64,000 nucleotides of DNA, from contig NC_091664.1 in the NCBI RefSeq assembly GCF_042453785.1, positions 5,915,001-5,979,000 of the forward strand, given 5' to 3'. Positions 33,863 to 44,429 of this stretch are shown here, one piece after another. Below the pieces are notes generated by a model that did not search any database, had not been told where the DNA came from, and saw nothing but the letters and a program-made list of their open reading frames with translations. Each line of letters starts with the position of its first letter. Position 1 is the stretch's first letter. The DNA is from Malus domestica. Lineage: Eukaryota; Streptophyta; Magnoliopsida; Rosales; Rosaceae. The translations under genes were made by a program, and so were the position numbers.

Positions 33863-34924
33863 GGGAGGAGCCCAGTTTTTTTTTTTCACAGAAACTATGA
33901 CAGCATATTTCCAACAGTGCAAGTTATATTTCCTTCCCTGCAGCAGGTTCTGGAAATCTCTCGTATTTGGAAACGGAAGTGATTTTCACACATTCCTTTT
34001 AGCATCTTACACACCCTATTAATATCTAGTCATCAGATTAGATAAGTCAAACAGAATAAATGGATATGATTTAAAAGCAGTGTGTGAGAAGCTAAAGAAA
34101 GTGTTAATTATTTTTTCATTTGGAAATACTCACATTCTATGCCATGATCAATTTATAATAATTTTTAGTGCTAAAATTTGATTCTAGCAATTTGATATTT
34201 CATTATTAATAGTAAAAGTGTCACATGTAAAGTTTTTTGAACCAGACCATTTAGTATTACGGTTTAATGATATTTTTTTTATTTGTAAGTGGGAAGTTTT
34301 GCATCCCGTGGTTGGCGAGTACTTTTGTAATAGCTTCCGCCCTTCTTTTGTTTATGCCTTGAATCTGTATTCACTATCCATCGATATTTGTTGACACATT
34401 TCAAGTTTCCAATTAATATTCTTATTTACATCTGAAAGAGTGCAATTAAATGGATTAAAAAAATGTAAAAAAATGAAAATTAATGAAAATGGCTTGAAAA
34501 CTTTGTATTTTAATGATAATGACAAAATAAATGGTAAAATAAATAGTACAAGTTTGATTTTTTAGTATAAAAATGTGGTTTTTCATTAAAATGAACAGTA
34601 CTGTGAGTTTTTCATTAAAACTTTAAAAAAAATCATCCTAAAACATACATAATTTTACCGAAATACTATTATTTGTCTGTTAAGTTTTCAAGCATGAAGC
34701 AGGCATGGCTTGTGATTACGGGACGGGTTAATTCCTGTTTATGTATAAAAAAAATATAATTTTTTACTTTTAAATGTTTTTCTCTCTCCTGATTAATTAA
34801 TTTAAACTACATTAATAAAATCTTCTTTGTCAACAAAAAAATGGTAAAATGACAATTTTGTCTTTTGCCACAAAACAAAATCATGTGCAGTAAAGTAAAT
34901 TCACGCAAACTAAATTTTACAGTT
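33863..34924. other. AT-rich intergenic region downstream of RPL19
   Basis: No gene is visible. It holds one small MITE-like repeat (34472-34628) and otherwise simple AT-rich sequence up to the TSD of the next Mutator-type element. Confidence 0.5.
34472..34628. mobile_element. Small TIR element of the TTAACGAAAA family, member 1
   Basis: About 157 bp, AT-rich, starting TGAAAATTAATGAAAATGG and ending TTTTTCATTAAAACTTT, so the ends are inversely related. The body words (AATGATAATGACAAAATAAA, then GTATAAAAATGTGGTTTTTC) recur at 38063-38216 and 60199-60357. It is a non-autonomous family of unknown transposase; no TSD was assigned. Confidence 0.6.
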
Positions 34925-34933
34925 TTTTTCTAA

Positions 34934-36271
34934 GGAAAATTTTATTTAAACCCATTCAACCTCTTTTTACACCCAACTTAAAATTTTAAATGTTAATTGT
35001 CTATTTTACCCTATTGCATAATTATTATTAATTACAAAATAAAATTAATAATAAAACTTAAATTTATCAATAAACCCAAACATTATAATTAAAACCAACA
35101 AGACTTGCAGATATTGCAAGGATTGCTTCTTCTGTTTTTATATATTTTTTTCTGTTTTTATATTATTTTTTTTCTTCTCTGTTGGTTTAGTTTCTCCGAA
35201 TGCTGATGCTTCTGCTTCTTGTTTCTTTTGGGTTCCTGTGATCAATCACTTCTTCCTCCATCATCCTGCTTTTTGCAACACATTTTTCGTCCCCTGTAAA
35301 AACTACAAACAAGAAATAACAAAAAACCCTATTAACGGAGCTGAGCATTCATATTTCTTCATTGAAAACAAGAACCCAAGGACGAAAAGAAAGAACAGCA
35401 ATTAGGTTGTTGCATGGAAAATGAAGTCCTCCTCTGTAAGCACGGATCACCTGTTCGTCTTTCACTTCATTAATACTGATATTGTAATTTGTAATTGGTA
35501 ATGAACATATTGATTATAAAGACAGATACTTGTATGCTTTTCTTGTTTTTATTGCAAATTTGCAGACTTGCAGACTTGCCCATTTGCGGATGACTTGAAG
35601 ATTGTAGCCTCTCAGTTCAGGCAACTCCACAGCAAGCAGCTCCTCCGGCACACATTCAGGTTCTACTCATAACAGTGGAGGACTTGGGCAGCTACGTTTA
35701 TACAAGCAACGTGGCGCCGTCATATGAAGAAGAAGCTAGAAGAGTCTCTGCGGGAAGAGGAGAATAGGCTGCAAGATGCACTGGCCAAGGCCGAGGTCAG
35801 CTCCCCAAGTCTAGGGGCCACCATTTTTGCCTCACGTTTTGCTGCTAATACACCGCGTAGTGGTACGCGGAAGGCAAGGGTGCTAGAGAGACTACTGGTG
35901 ACGCTACTTCAGAAGCCGGCGGAGCCTGATTTTACTGCTGAAAAGCAATAATAGGTATGTAGAGGTTTCAATTAAGTTATATGATTGGTCGTCGTCTTCT
36001 TGTAAAATGTAATCGAGAAACTGTTTTAATTGATAAAAAGGAAGAAAAGTGTAACATCATAATGGTAGGGAGCCACATTTTGTTGAGTGTACCAACTTCT
36101 AAAAGTCAAATGGGTGTAAAAATAAAACCACATATTGAATTGGGTTTATGGAGTATATTAGGTATCAAATTTGGGTTTAAAGAGATATTAATAGTTTAGT
36201 AAAAAATTAAATGGGTGCAAAGAGTAAGTTAGATGTAGAAATAGGTTAAATGAGTTTAAAAAAAAATTCCC
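34934..36271 (+). mobile_element. Pack-MULE-like element carrying a CNGC gene fragment (1338 bp)
   Basis: It is flanked by the perfect 9-bp duplication TTTTTCTAA (34925-34933 and 36272-36280), the TSD length of Mutator elements. The ends are inverted repeats: GGAAAATTTTATTTAAACCC on the left and GGGAATTTTTTTTTAAACTC on the right (reversed), similar over roughly 60 bp. There is no transposase. The interior contains part of a cyclic nucleotide-gated channel gene. Confidence 0.85.
35584..35951 (+). pseudogene. Captured CNGC C-terminus (calmodulin-binding/IQ region)
   Basis: In one frame the sequence reads DDLKIVASQFRQLHSKQL, RHTFRFYS, a stop (TAA at the second codon of the usual YSQQW), then QWRTWAATFIQATWRRH, KKKLEESLREEENRLQDALA, SSPSLGATIFASRFAAN and LLQKPAEPDFTAEKQ with a stop at 35949-35951. 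This is the C-terminal tail of plant cyclic nucleotide-gated channels: the IQ-type calmodulin site and the stretch after it. The membrane and nucleotide-binding parts are absent. A usual ALRALRRNG-like segment between AAN and TRKAR is shortened. It is a gene fragment moved by the surrounding Mutator-type element, not a working channel. Confidence 0.85.
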
Positions 36272-36280
36272 TTTTTCTAA

Positions 36281-36512
36281 AGCCTCACCCGAGGATAATT
36301 CTAACATCTTCTAATTTTAAAAAATAAAATATAAAAAAAGAAAACTTCTGTCTCTAATCCACATTCCTTTTTTCTCCCTTTCTCCTTTCCACTTTAAAAT
36401 AAAAATAAAAATTATTTTCACACACAAAGTGTGGGGCATATGCTAGTAAGTAACTAAACAAAGATTAAACTCACATATTATGTGTATATAATATAAAATT
36501 TTAAAAAGAATA
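36281..36512. other. Short spacer between two Mutator-type elements
   Basis: About 230 bp of AT-rich DNA with no recognised feature. The two gene-carrying elements are almost side by side but each has its own TSD, so they inserted independently. Confidence 0.6.
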
Positions 36513-36521
36513 AAAATTATA

Positions 36522-37978
36522 GGGTAAAAGACTGTTTACTACCCTCATATTTCATGGTTTTCAACATTTAGTACATCAATTTTGTTTCGTCCCAGAGTCA
36601 AACCTAAAGTGTAAATTTTAGGACAGTTTCATACATATGTTAGTCAAACTGTTAATTCTCCCGTTAAGTGATGACGTGGTGCCCATGTGGACAATGACGG
36701 GGCGCCACGTGTCATTAAAAATATTAAAATATTATTATTAAAATAAAAAAAAACCAGAACGTTATCGTCTTCCCCACCCCGACCCCCCCTCCCTCCTCTC
36801 TCCATTCTCTTTTCTGCACCTACCCAACCCCCAACCTCTGCAGTCTTCCTAATGGAGTTGGACTGATCGAGGCTCTTCCTCAGGCGAGACGACGAGTCCA
36901 AATAATAGTCCCGAGTCTGGGCCGACCCGCCTGGAACCGTCTCCTCCTCAATGGAATTCATGGGCAGCTCCTCAATCAGAATTTGAGGGTCGCATCTCGC
37001 CACGTGGACCACCGGAGCGTCCTCCACCACTGAGAGCATCGTGGGCATTCTCGGAAACGTCCTTCCAATGAGGTACCCGTCCCACGAGGCCCGAGGCTCG
37101 TCAAAGGAGTATCTCGGGTCGTCGAACGACATCCGACCCGCATCGAGCTACATCCGACCCGCGTCAAGAGAAAACCTCGGATCCATGTCGCAGGAGCGCG
37201 GGCCGAAGTTGTAATCGGCGATCTTCGACTGGGTTTCTCTGAATTGTCTCCCGATTGGCTTCTCCACCGACAATGTGGCCGATCCACCGCCGTTCCGCCG
37301 TTTCTTCTGCTTCTACCTCAATTTCTGTAATTTTTTCTGAAAACTGAAGTTGCGGACCAGAAGCTGCCCGCAATCTCCTTCAGGTCTTGTTTCTTCGTTT
37401 GTGAATCAAGATCTATATGATCTTTCATGGGCTTCAAGTCATCTTCTTCAAATTGTTCCGGGACTAGTTACGGTGGTTGAAATTCTCCGTCCTCCTCCTC
37501 TACGATTTCTGGAACTTTGTCTTCTGTCACATTGGCGACAATTGTTTCCTCGCAAATTTCAATTCCAAAGTCTTCGTCGCCGCAGCACTGATTTTCGTCC
37601 TCTTCATCTTCCTCCTTGGACTCGAAGACCGGACCTCGAAAGCTGGCAGAAGACCCACCCAAATTTCGTGTCTCAACCTTAGCGTCAATAGGCGGTGCTT
37701 CCTTCTTGGTAGGATTCCGTCCGTCGTTCTGTTTTTTTTTTTTTTTTTTTTAGTTTTTTAATAATAATATTTTAATATTTTTTAATGACACGTGGCGCCC
37801 AGTCATTGTCCACATGGGCGCCACGTCATCACTTAACGGGAGAATTAACAGTTTGACTAACGGATGTATGAAACTGTCCCAAAATTTACATTTTAGGTAT
37901 GACTCTGAGACGAAAAAAAATTGATGTACTAAATGTTGAAAACCATGAAACATGAGGGTATTAAACAGTCTTTTGCCC
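36522..37978 (-). mobile_element. Pack-MULE-like element carrying an OCTOPUS (DUF740) fragment (1457 bp)
   Basis: A perfect 9-bp TSD AAAATTATA at 36513-36521 and 37979-37987. Terminal inverted repeats of about 220 bp (36522-36745 and 37757-37978) start GGGTAAAAGACTGTTTACTA / GGGCAAAAGACTGTTTAATA and include TTAAGTGATGACGTGG and GACACGTGGCGCC. No transposase is present. The GC-rich interior is of host-gene origin. Confidence 0.92.
36850..37680 (-). pseudogene. Captured OCTOPUS-like (DUF740/UPF0503) gene fragment
   Basis: On the minus strand, in order: an acidic Glu/Asp-rich stretch (37662-37470), LKPMKDHIDLDSQTKKQ (near 37450-37400), KEIAGSFWSATSVF, then in another frame KPIGRQFRETQSKIADYNFG, DPRFSLDAGRM, and SFDDPRYSFDEPRASWDGYL with GRTFPRMPTMLSVVEDAP, ending near LDQSNSIRKTA. 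These are signature segments of OCTOPUS, the DUF740 polar membrane-associated regulator of phloem differentiation. A lost base in an A run near 37340 and in-frame TAG codons break it. The C-terminal half of the family protein is missing. Confidence 0.88.
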
Positions 37979-37987
37979 AAAATTATA

Positions 37988-38692
37988 ATACGAAAAAGAG
38001 AAAAGTGAAGAAAAACGTGAAAGACAAAAGAGAGAGAGAGAATAAATGTGGATTTTTTTTTAGAGAACTTTAATGAAAAGCTCCATTACTGTTTACTTTA
38101 ACGAAAAAACCATATTTTTACACTAAAAAATCAATCCTGATACTATTCATTTTACCCTTTATTTTGTTCTTATCGTTAAAACTCAAAGTTTTCAAACCAT
38201 TTTCATTAATTTTCCTCTTTTCTTTTTTTTCAAATTAAAGATGTTATGATAACGTGTGTATAATGTTTGAATAAAAACACAAAATCTAGTTTGTTCATGA
38301 TTATATATGCTCATTATTTTATTTTATAATAGAAATCAATTGTCTTTTTATTTTTTATTTTTTTAGACAAAAAGATTTTATATATATTTGTAAATAATTA
38401 AAATTTTATGGGAGATTGGTTACTCTCAGTGACAGCGACATGGCTTAGTCACAACCTCTGGCTGACAGTATTTACTTGTGGCACCTAACATGCTAGTTTC
38501 CATCGGTATGTATACATAGAAATTCATAAATTATGCAACAATGAGGACGGCTAATGGCGAGACTTAAACTTTAGTGGGATGACACACAATGTAAAAATCT
38601 TACTAATTGAACCAACTATCATTGGCATACGAAAACGATTGTACTAATAGATAATTTAAATTATTAATTATTGATAGTTAACTTTGGGTATC
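37988..38692. other. Intergenic, AT-rich; holds a small TIR element
   Basis: Apart from the element at 38063-38216, no gene or repeat end was recognised. Confidence 0.5.
38063..38216. mobile_element. Small TIR element of the TTAACGAAAA family, member 2
   Basis: AGAACTTTAATGAAAAGC at the left and TTTTCATTAATTTTCC at the right are inversely related. The body reads CACTAAAAAATCAATCC then TTACCCTTTATTTTGTTC, the reverse complement of member 1. Confidence 0.65.
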
Positions 38693-38695
38693 TTA

Positions 38696-39304
38696 GGCCA
38701 TCTCTAACCGATCCGTCCAGAGGGTCATAGGATCGAAAATAATAAAAAATAACACGAAAACCGTCTCCAGCTGAAAGCTAGGCCAAAGGGCTTGTGTGCC
38801 TCATCGGGCCAAAAGCATCAAATTAGTCCAACGGGCTGGGCATCTTCAGCCAACCAGCCAGTTAGCCCAATGAGCCAGCCCACTTTTTTTTTTTTGAGAA
38901 TTTTTTTTTGCCATATCACTTTTTTTTTTGGACGATTTTTTTATTTAAAAAATCTAATTTTTTTCCTACATCATTTCTCACATACTTTTCATCATTCCAT
39001 ATCATCTTACTTCATTTCTAATAATCTACTTATGTCTGAAAATCTTATTTTAATATGATAGTTTAATTTAATTAATTATATTAATTCAATTAAAATAATA
39101 AATTATGTTTGGCCTATGACCCTTTGGCCCTCTCGGTTGAACATGATTTTTTTATCACAGAGATATGTTTGGTCTATTGCCCTTTGACCCCTTCAGTTGG
39201 AGATGTTATAAAATATGACATGATATTGTTAATTAAAATATAATTTCTAGAAAGACTATAAGGCCAATGAGAATCCTCTAGCCCTCATTCAATTAGAGAT
39301 GATC
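38696..39304. mobile_element. Tourist/Harbinger-type MITE (609 bp)
   Basis: It is flanked by TTA at 38693-38695 and 39305-39307. The ends GGCCATCTCTAACCGA and (reversed) GATCATCTCTAATTGA form an imperfect TIR. Internally a GGCCTATGACCCTTTGGCCC motif is repeated in diverged form near 39168-39200. No coding potential. Confidence 0.75.
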
Positions 39305-39307
39305 TTA

Positions 39308-39733
39308 TGCGACACATGGCAGCATAGTAGGTAGGAGTTACGTACAACAAAGTTTAAACCGGGTAGGAATAATGTCTCCCACACGAAAGCCTTCCCCAGT
39401 TCCCCTTCCTCTCCTCAGCGTCAGCGTCGTGTCTCACTTTTGAAGCGGGCGTCACCACTCCCTTCCTGTTGACACGTGGCCTTCTCATCATTCTCTCTCT
39501 CTCTCTCTCTCCCCGCTCCTTCGAAGCTCCGCCGTTTCCATCGGAGCCTCCCCCCCCTTCTCTCTCTTCCTCTCTCTCTCTCTAAAATCTAATTAGGAGG
39601 TGAGTTTGGTTTTGGTGTTGAAGATCGCTCGGACCGAACCCGATCTTGGTGGCTGAATCTCCGAAGCTGAGGTCGAATTTGCCGTTGGACCGAGCAATCC
39701 GTACCTCATCCTGCCATATGTTAGTTCCAAATT

Positions 39734-39773
<40 letters not shown>

Positions 39774-40007
39774 AACACATACGCACATTTTCTTTCACAA
39801 ACACACCTACTCTCTCTCTCTCTTGCTTTCTCTCTCTATGGGAACCATGTACTCGCAGAGGCGTTAATTCTCTCATGTTTTTGTAATTGATTTTCTGAGC
39901 TAGGGTTTATTCTGGTAATTTGAACGGCAGGGTTTGAGATTGTTTGGTGAAATTTCGGAAGAAAAAGAAAGAAGGAAAATTGTTTGCATCTTTGGTGGTG
40001 TTCCATC
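39308..40007 (+). promoter_or_regulatory. Promoter side and CT-rich 5' leader of the VAP27-type gene
   Basis: GC content rises from about 39380. CT/GA microsatellites occur at 39488-39512, 39737-39770 and 39815-39838 and again in intron 1. Such CT tracts are common in plant 5' leaders near transcription starts. No defined TATA box was assigned. Confidence 0.4.
39737..39770. repeat. (CT)n microsatellite in the VAP27-type gene leader
   Basis: A 34-bp pure TC run, about 240 bp upstream of the start codon. Confidence 0.95.
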
Positions 40008-43000
40008 ATGAGTGCCGGTGGTGGTAATCAGTTGATTTCCGTTCATCCTGATGAGCTCAAATTCCTATGTACTCTCTCTCTCTCTCTCTCTCCCCCTGCA
40101 TACACACACATACATGCATGCCGCTTTGGGTAAATCAGATGGGTTTAGTTAAATTATTGTGGGAAATTGATCATGATTATACTCAAATGATAGAAAGATG
40201 GTTTTTTTTCTTTCTTTTTTTCCCGAGAATTCGAGGATAATTGAATTGCATGAACTCATAAATGTTGGAATTTCATTGACAATGACTGTTTTTTGGGTGA
40301 ATTGAAGGGGAAGAGATCATTGTTGCCAGTTTTTTTTTCTTAATTAAGATTAACAATAGATTATTGGGTTACTTTTGTAGCTCAGCAAGGTTTGTGATCT
40401 AGGCACATATGATTGCTTATATCTTAAAAGGTTTGCGTTGTCAATTGACGGTAGATTTATGTTGAATGATTGTTAACATGATGGCGGGTGCTAAGCAAAA
40501 GGTGAATATGATCAAAGGAAAAAGTTTGAGGAGGATTTCTTTAGCTCGTATAAGATAATGTGTGACGGACCTATCATTCGACATGAGTCTTTTTTATTTT
40601 ATTGTTGTTTTGCTTCTCTTGTTGAGTACCTCATGGCCTCTTCTTTCAGTTTTTGAGCTCTACTTTTTAACCTTTGTCTTAATTGACCAAAGCGGAATTT
40701 TATTAACAATTGTTGAATAGCTTTTATACCACCCCCTAGGTTACATCCTAGATATTGTTAGGAATCTTCGTTTTATTGGGTTGCTAATTACTTTCAGAAA
40801 GCTATCGAAGGGTTACTAATTACTATGCATAGTGACTGGGATTACATGCCCTATAGATTAGCAGATTTCTGGACTCTGTGGTCACCTTAGCAGTTATACT
40901 CCTTTAACTCTCTGGACTCTGGTTGACTTATGGTTTCTTTTCAGATCTTACTGGTTTAACAGCAATCTAAGAATTGCTGAATTAGGTATGTTATAAACAA
41001 GAGTGACTACACATTGTGATGAAATCCACTACAAACATCATAAACTACTGGTTCCAGCACTGAATCCCATGAACTTGCTTGCCCCAAGTTTCATACTTAT
41101 GTTTTGCTCTATACATACACATAAACACGACACACATATACCTAATTACCTACCTATGCGCATGATAAGTGGTGCCAGCACTCCTCTGGTTTTTGGAAGG
41201 GTTCAAATTGAAGCAATTCCGGCTAATAGAGTGAATCTCATAAATACATATTGGACTATTACATAAATTTGACTATAGTTAGTGCCATGTCCATGCAATT
41301 TTTTTCAAATTCTTGCATAAAAAGTTTTTTCTTTTCTTGTTTAATGACGTTTGATAAAATACCAATGAATTTGACTTTCTTGATCAGTTGAGCTGGAAAA
41401 GCAAAGCTTTTGTGATCTAAAAGTTGTCAATCACACAGAACACCATGTTGCTTTTAAGGTACCAATTTTGTTCATAAATGAATTCAATGTTTATCCAATC
41501 TAGAATTCGCTAGTGCATTTTTTTTTTATTGTTTTCATCATTCTCTTGTTTCTAGGTTAAAACCACTTCACCGAAGAAGTACTTTGTACGGCCCAACACT
41601 GGTATTATACAGCCTTGGGATTCATATGTAATCAGAGGTAATACTCTTCTCATCATGTTGTTACAGTTTCCATTTGTTTTGTAATCTTATTTCTTCACCT
41701 CGAACTTCAGAAACCTATGAGACTGCCCAACAAGTGATCTCCAGTATTGGTGATCCTCTCAGGCAATACTTCTAAATGGAAAGTTTTCAATCTAAGATTG
41801 TGTTAGCTGGCTTTGGCCAATCATAAGAATGTAACATATTGTTCATGCACCGTCGACTAGTGTTTTTTATACGCACGTAACGCACCTTAATATCCTTAAA
41901 AGCTTTTGTACTACTGGCTTCCAACTAACTGCTGGGTCTGCAGTCACCCTCCAAGCCCAACGAGAATATCCTCCAGATATGCAGTGCAAAGATAAATTTC
42001 TTCTGCTGAGTACAACAGTGCCTCCAAATACTGATGTTGATGACCTTCCACAAGATACTGTAAGAATTTTAAGTTGGACATTACTCACCCTGTTTTGCTA
42101 GCTTGATTTGTCATTTTAATACAACAACTTGTTCTTTAATGTTTGGTCTAGTTCACTAAGGAAACTGGAAGGGTTTTAGAGGAGTGCAAGCTTAGAGTTG
42201 TGTATATCACTCCTGCTCAAGGAAACTCAGAAGATGAAGCTATGCAGAGCTCCATGCGTAGTCTTGATACTAATTCTGTAAGTGTTGTGGTTCTTTCGAA
42301 AACGTGTTTGTGTTTTTGCGTAACAATGAATCATGGATGTGCATCTTATAGTTCTGGACTTCTGTGTTTTTGAGGGAAGGTCTTTAATCCACTACTTCAC
42401 AAAATTAATCCAAATATTGTGTTGTATGTTACATTTCATCACTTGCAATACAAAGCATAATTAGAAAAACAAGTATTGACTTCTAGTAGTGATTAAAGGT
42501 GGTCGCTGAATGAAGTTATTGGTTTAGCATGTTTTAATCACAATATATTAGGCATTTGTGCGAAGTTTATTCCACATATTATATATCTGCAGAACAATCA
42601 TGTCCGAAAATAATAATAAAAGAAAATTTAAGAAATCATATGAAGTGTGAATCATCGGAACTTGTTATTTGAATCATACGAAGATTATGTGCTCCCATTT
42701 GTTTAGTTGACATTTTTTCAGTGCTTGCTTACCGAAAACTTGTAACAGCCCAATATAAAATGTCATAGGTTATTCCAGCGATTCATAATATATTTGAATT
42801 AATTTCATATTCTAACTCTTTAGAATTTGTACTTGTAGAATCAAGCTTTCCAGCGCCTGAAGGAAGAAAGAGATGCAGCTGTTAGACAAACACAGCAACT
42901 TCAACAGGAATTGGTTAGTAGATAATTATTCCTCTGCTTTCTCTAATACACACACGTACAGAAAGACTTAAGTATTAAACTAAGCAGCTTATCCTTGATT

Positions 43001-43620
43001 GTTTGATCTGTACCTATAGCTAGAGTCCAAACATTAAAAGTTGGTGCGTTAATCCTGAGTCCGGACCATGGAAATATTTTAATCTCAAATCTAACACTCC
43101 AACGTATATTTAATACAACATAAAGAGACATTCATCACAACTTATAAAAGCTGGAAGACTAGAATTTTGTTAGGCGACCATAGAGATTCTGGAAAATTGA
43201 AGACGAGGAGCTATATATGGTCAGAGCACTTATAAGTTGTTTAATGCTCAGATCAACAATTCAAGAAATTAAATGACCCGGTATCTGGATTTTGACTAGT
43301 TTTTTCTTCCTACTTTCAACATGTATTCAGACAATGCGGGTGAGGTTGATAGGAGCTGAAATAAGTAGGGGAAGTATAATTATATAAACTGTATATGGAA
43401 ATGTCCTTCAGAAAGTGGTTTAGTTAAGTATGTCAAACGACATGCTTGAGCTCTCACCCCCGACATTCTCTGTTGTTCACTACAGGATATGCTGAAGAAG
43501 CGAAGATTTCGGAAGGGTGACCCAGGCTTCTCCTTCACCTTTGCAATTTTAGTGGGACTGATTGGACTCATGGTTGGCTTCCTCTTGAACCTTTCGTTGT
43601 CTTCACCATCTACAGAATGA
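40008..43620 (+). CDS. VAP27: VAP27-type vesicle-associated protein (MSP domain, tail-anchored)
   Basis: Seven exons: 40008-40068, 41388-41458, 41556-41637, 41944-42059, 42152-42277, 42839-42913 and 43486-43620. They splice in frame to 221 residues. The MSP (major sperm protein) domain spans about 9-128: LISVHPDELKFLFELEKQS, NHTEHHVAFKVKTTSPKKYF, VRPNTGIIQPWDS, LQAQREYPPDMQCKDKFLL, ECKLRVVYITP. A coiled coil follows (about 155-180, FQRLKEERDAAVRQTQQLQQ), then a basic stretch KKRRFRKGD and a C-terminal membrane anchor (FTFAILVGLIGLMVGFLLNL), ending SSPSTE. VAP proteins sit in the ER membrane and bind partners at ER-plasma membrane and other contact sites. Plant members usually have 220-260 residues, so this one is complete. 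No damage was seen; intron 1 (1319 bp) is the longest. Confidence 0.93.
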
Positions 43621-43942
43621 CTTAACGTTTATTCAGGATATCAGGAAATATTTTCTTGACAAATTCATTGTATACTTTCTTTGTGTTTCGTTTGCTGGAA
43701 AGTTTGCTTTACTTCCGTTTTTGTATATTGATGATGATTGTTGCAAATTTGCATCGCGATTAGTTGATTTATTGAATATGTTTCTGTTTCACCATCGTGT
43801 TATACGTAAGGTTCTAAAAGACGTTAGGTGCTAGTCGGGTGGTGGGATGGGGCCTAGTGCCTAGGCAGCTAGGCAGGGTCTAGTTGGGCGTCTAGGCGGA
43901 CTAGACGAATTTAATTAAATCTATTATATTTTGTGTAAACAA

Positions 43943-44102
43943 GAGGTCGCACTTGGTGCGATAGCAAGTGCCTTCGCCCATGAGCGGTAGGTCTCGGGTT
44001 CGAGACTTGGGAGCAGCCTCTCCATAAATGGGGGTAAGGCTAGCCGACATTCACCTCTCCCAGACCCTGCGTAAAGCGGGAGCCTTGTGCACTGGGTACG
44101 AC
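43943..44102 (+). mobile_element. Au-type SINE (160 bp) with 22-bp TSD
   Basis: The tRNA-like head has an A box (TTGGTGCGATAGCAAGTG) and B box (GGGTTCGAGACTTGGG). The body has AGACCCTGCGTAAAGCGGGA and ends TTGTGCACTGGGTACGACC, the hallmark 3' end of the Au SINE family. The flanks 43921-43942 and 44103-44124 are an identical 22-bp direct repeat beginning CTATTATATTTTG. The ends are ambiguous by a base or two where SINE and TSD share bases. Confidence 0.92.
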
Positions 44103-44429
44103 CTATTATATTTTGTGTAAACAAATGTCTGTTTATATTTAAAATATATATGATTTCATCATAAATTACAAAATGGAATGACATATATATATTATGAGTT
44201 ATTGGAACATAATGAAAACATGGGGAACAAATATATAATGTGTGTTCATTTAAGTATTCAACAAGTCTCTTGCAATTTATTGAAAAAATAAAATGCAAAA
44301 TGAAAGTTATAAGTCGCAATCTAAATGAGTGTCTAGGCGGGTCTGGGCGGGTTAGGCGAGCGTTTCAGTAGGTCTAGACGCTCTTTCTTAATTTTCAAAC
44401 GCATAGGCATTAATCGAAGCAGTGATTAA

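Noticed and set aside
43943-44102. A tRNA gene, suggested by A and B boxes
   Set aside because: The body and the GGGTACGACC end are those of an Au SINE, and long TSDs flank it. No cloverleaf is expected.
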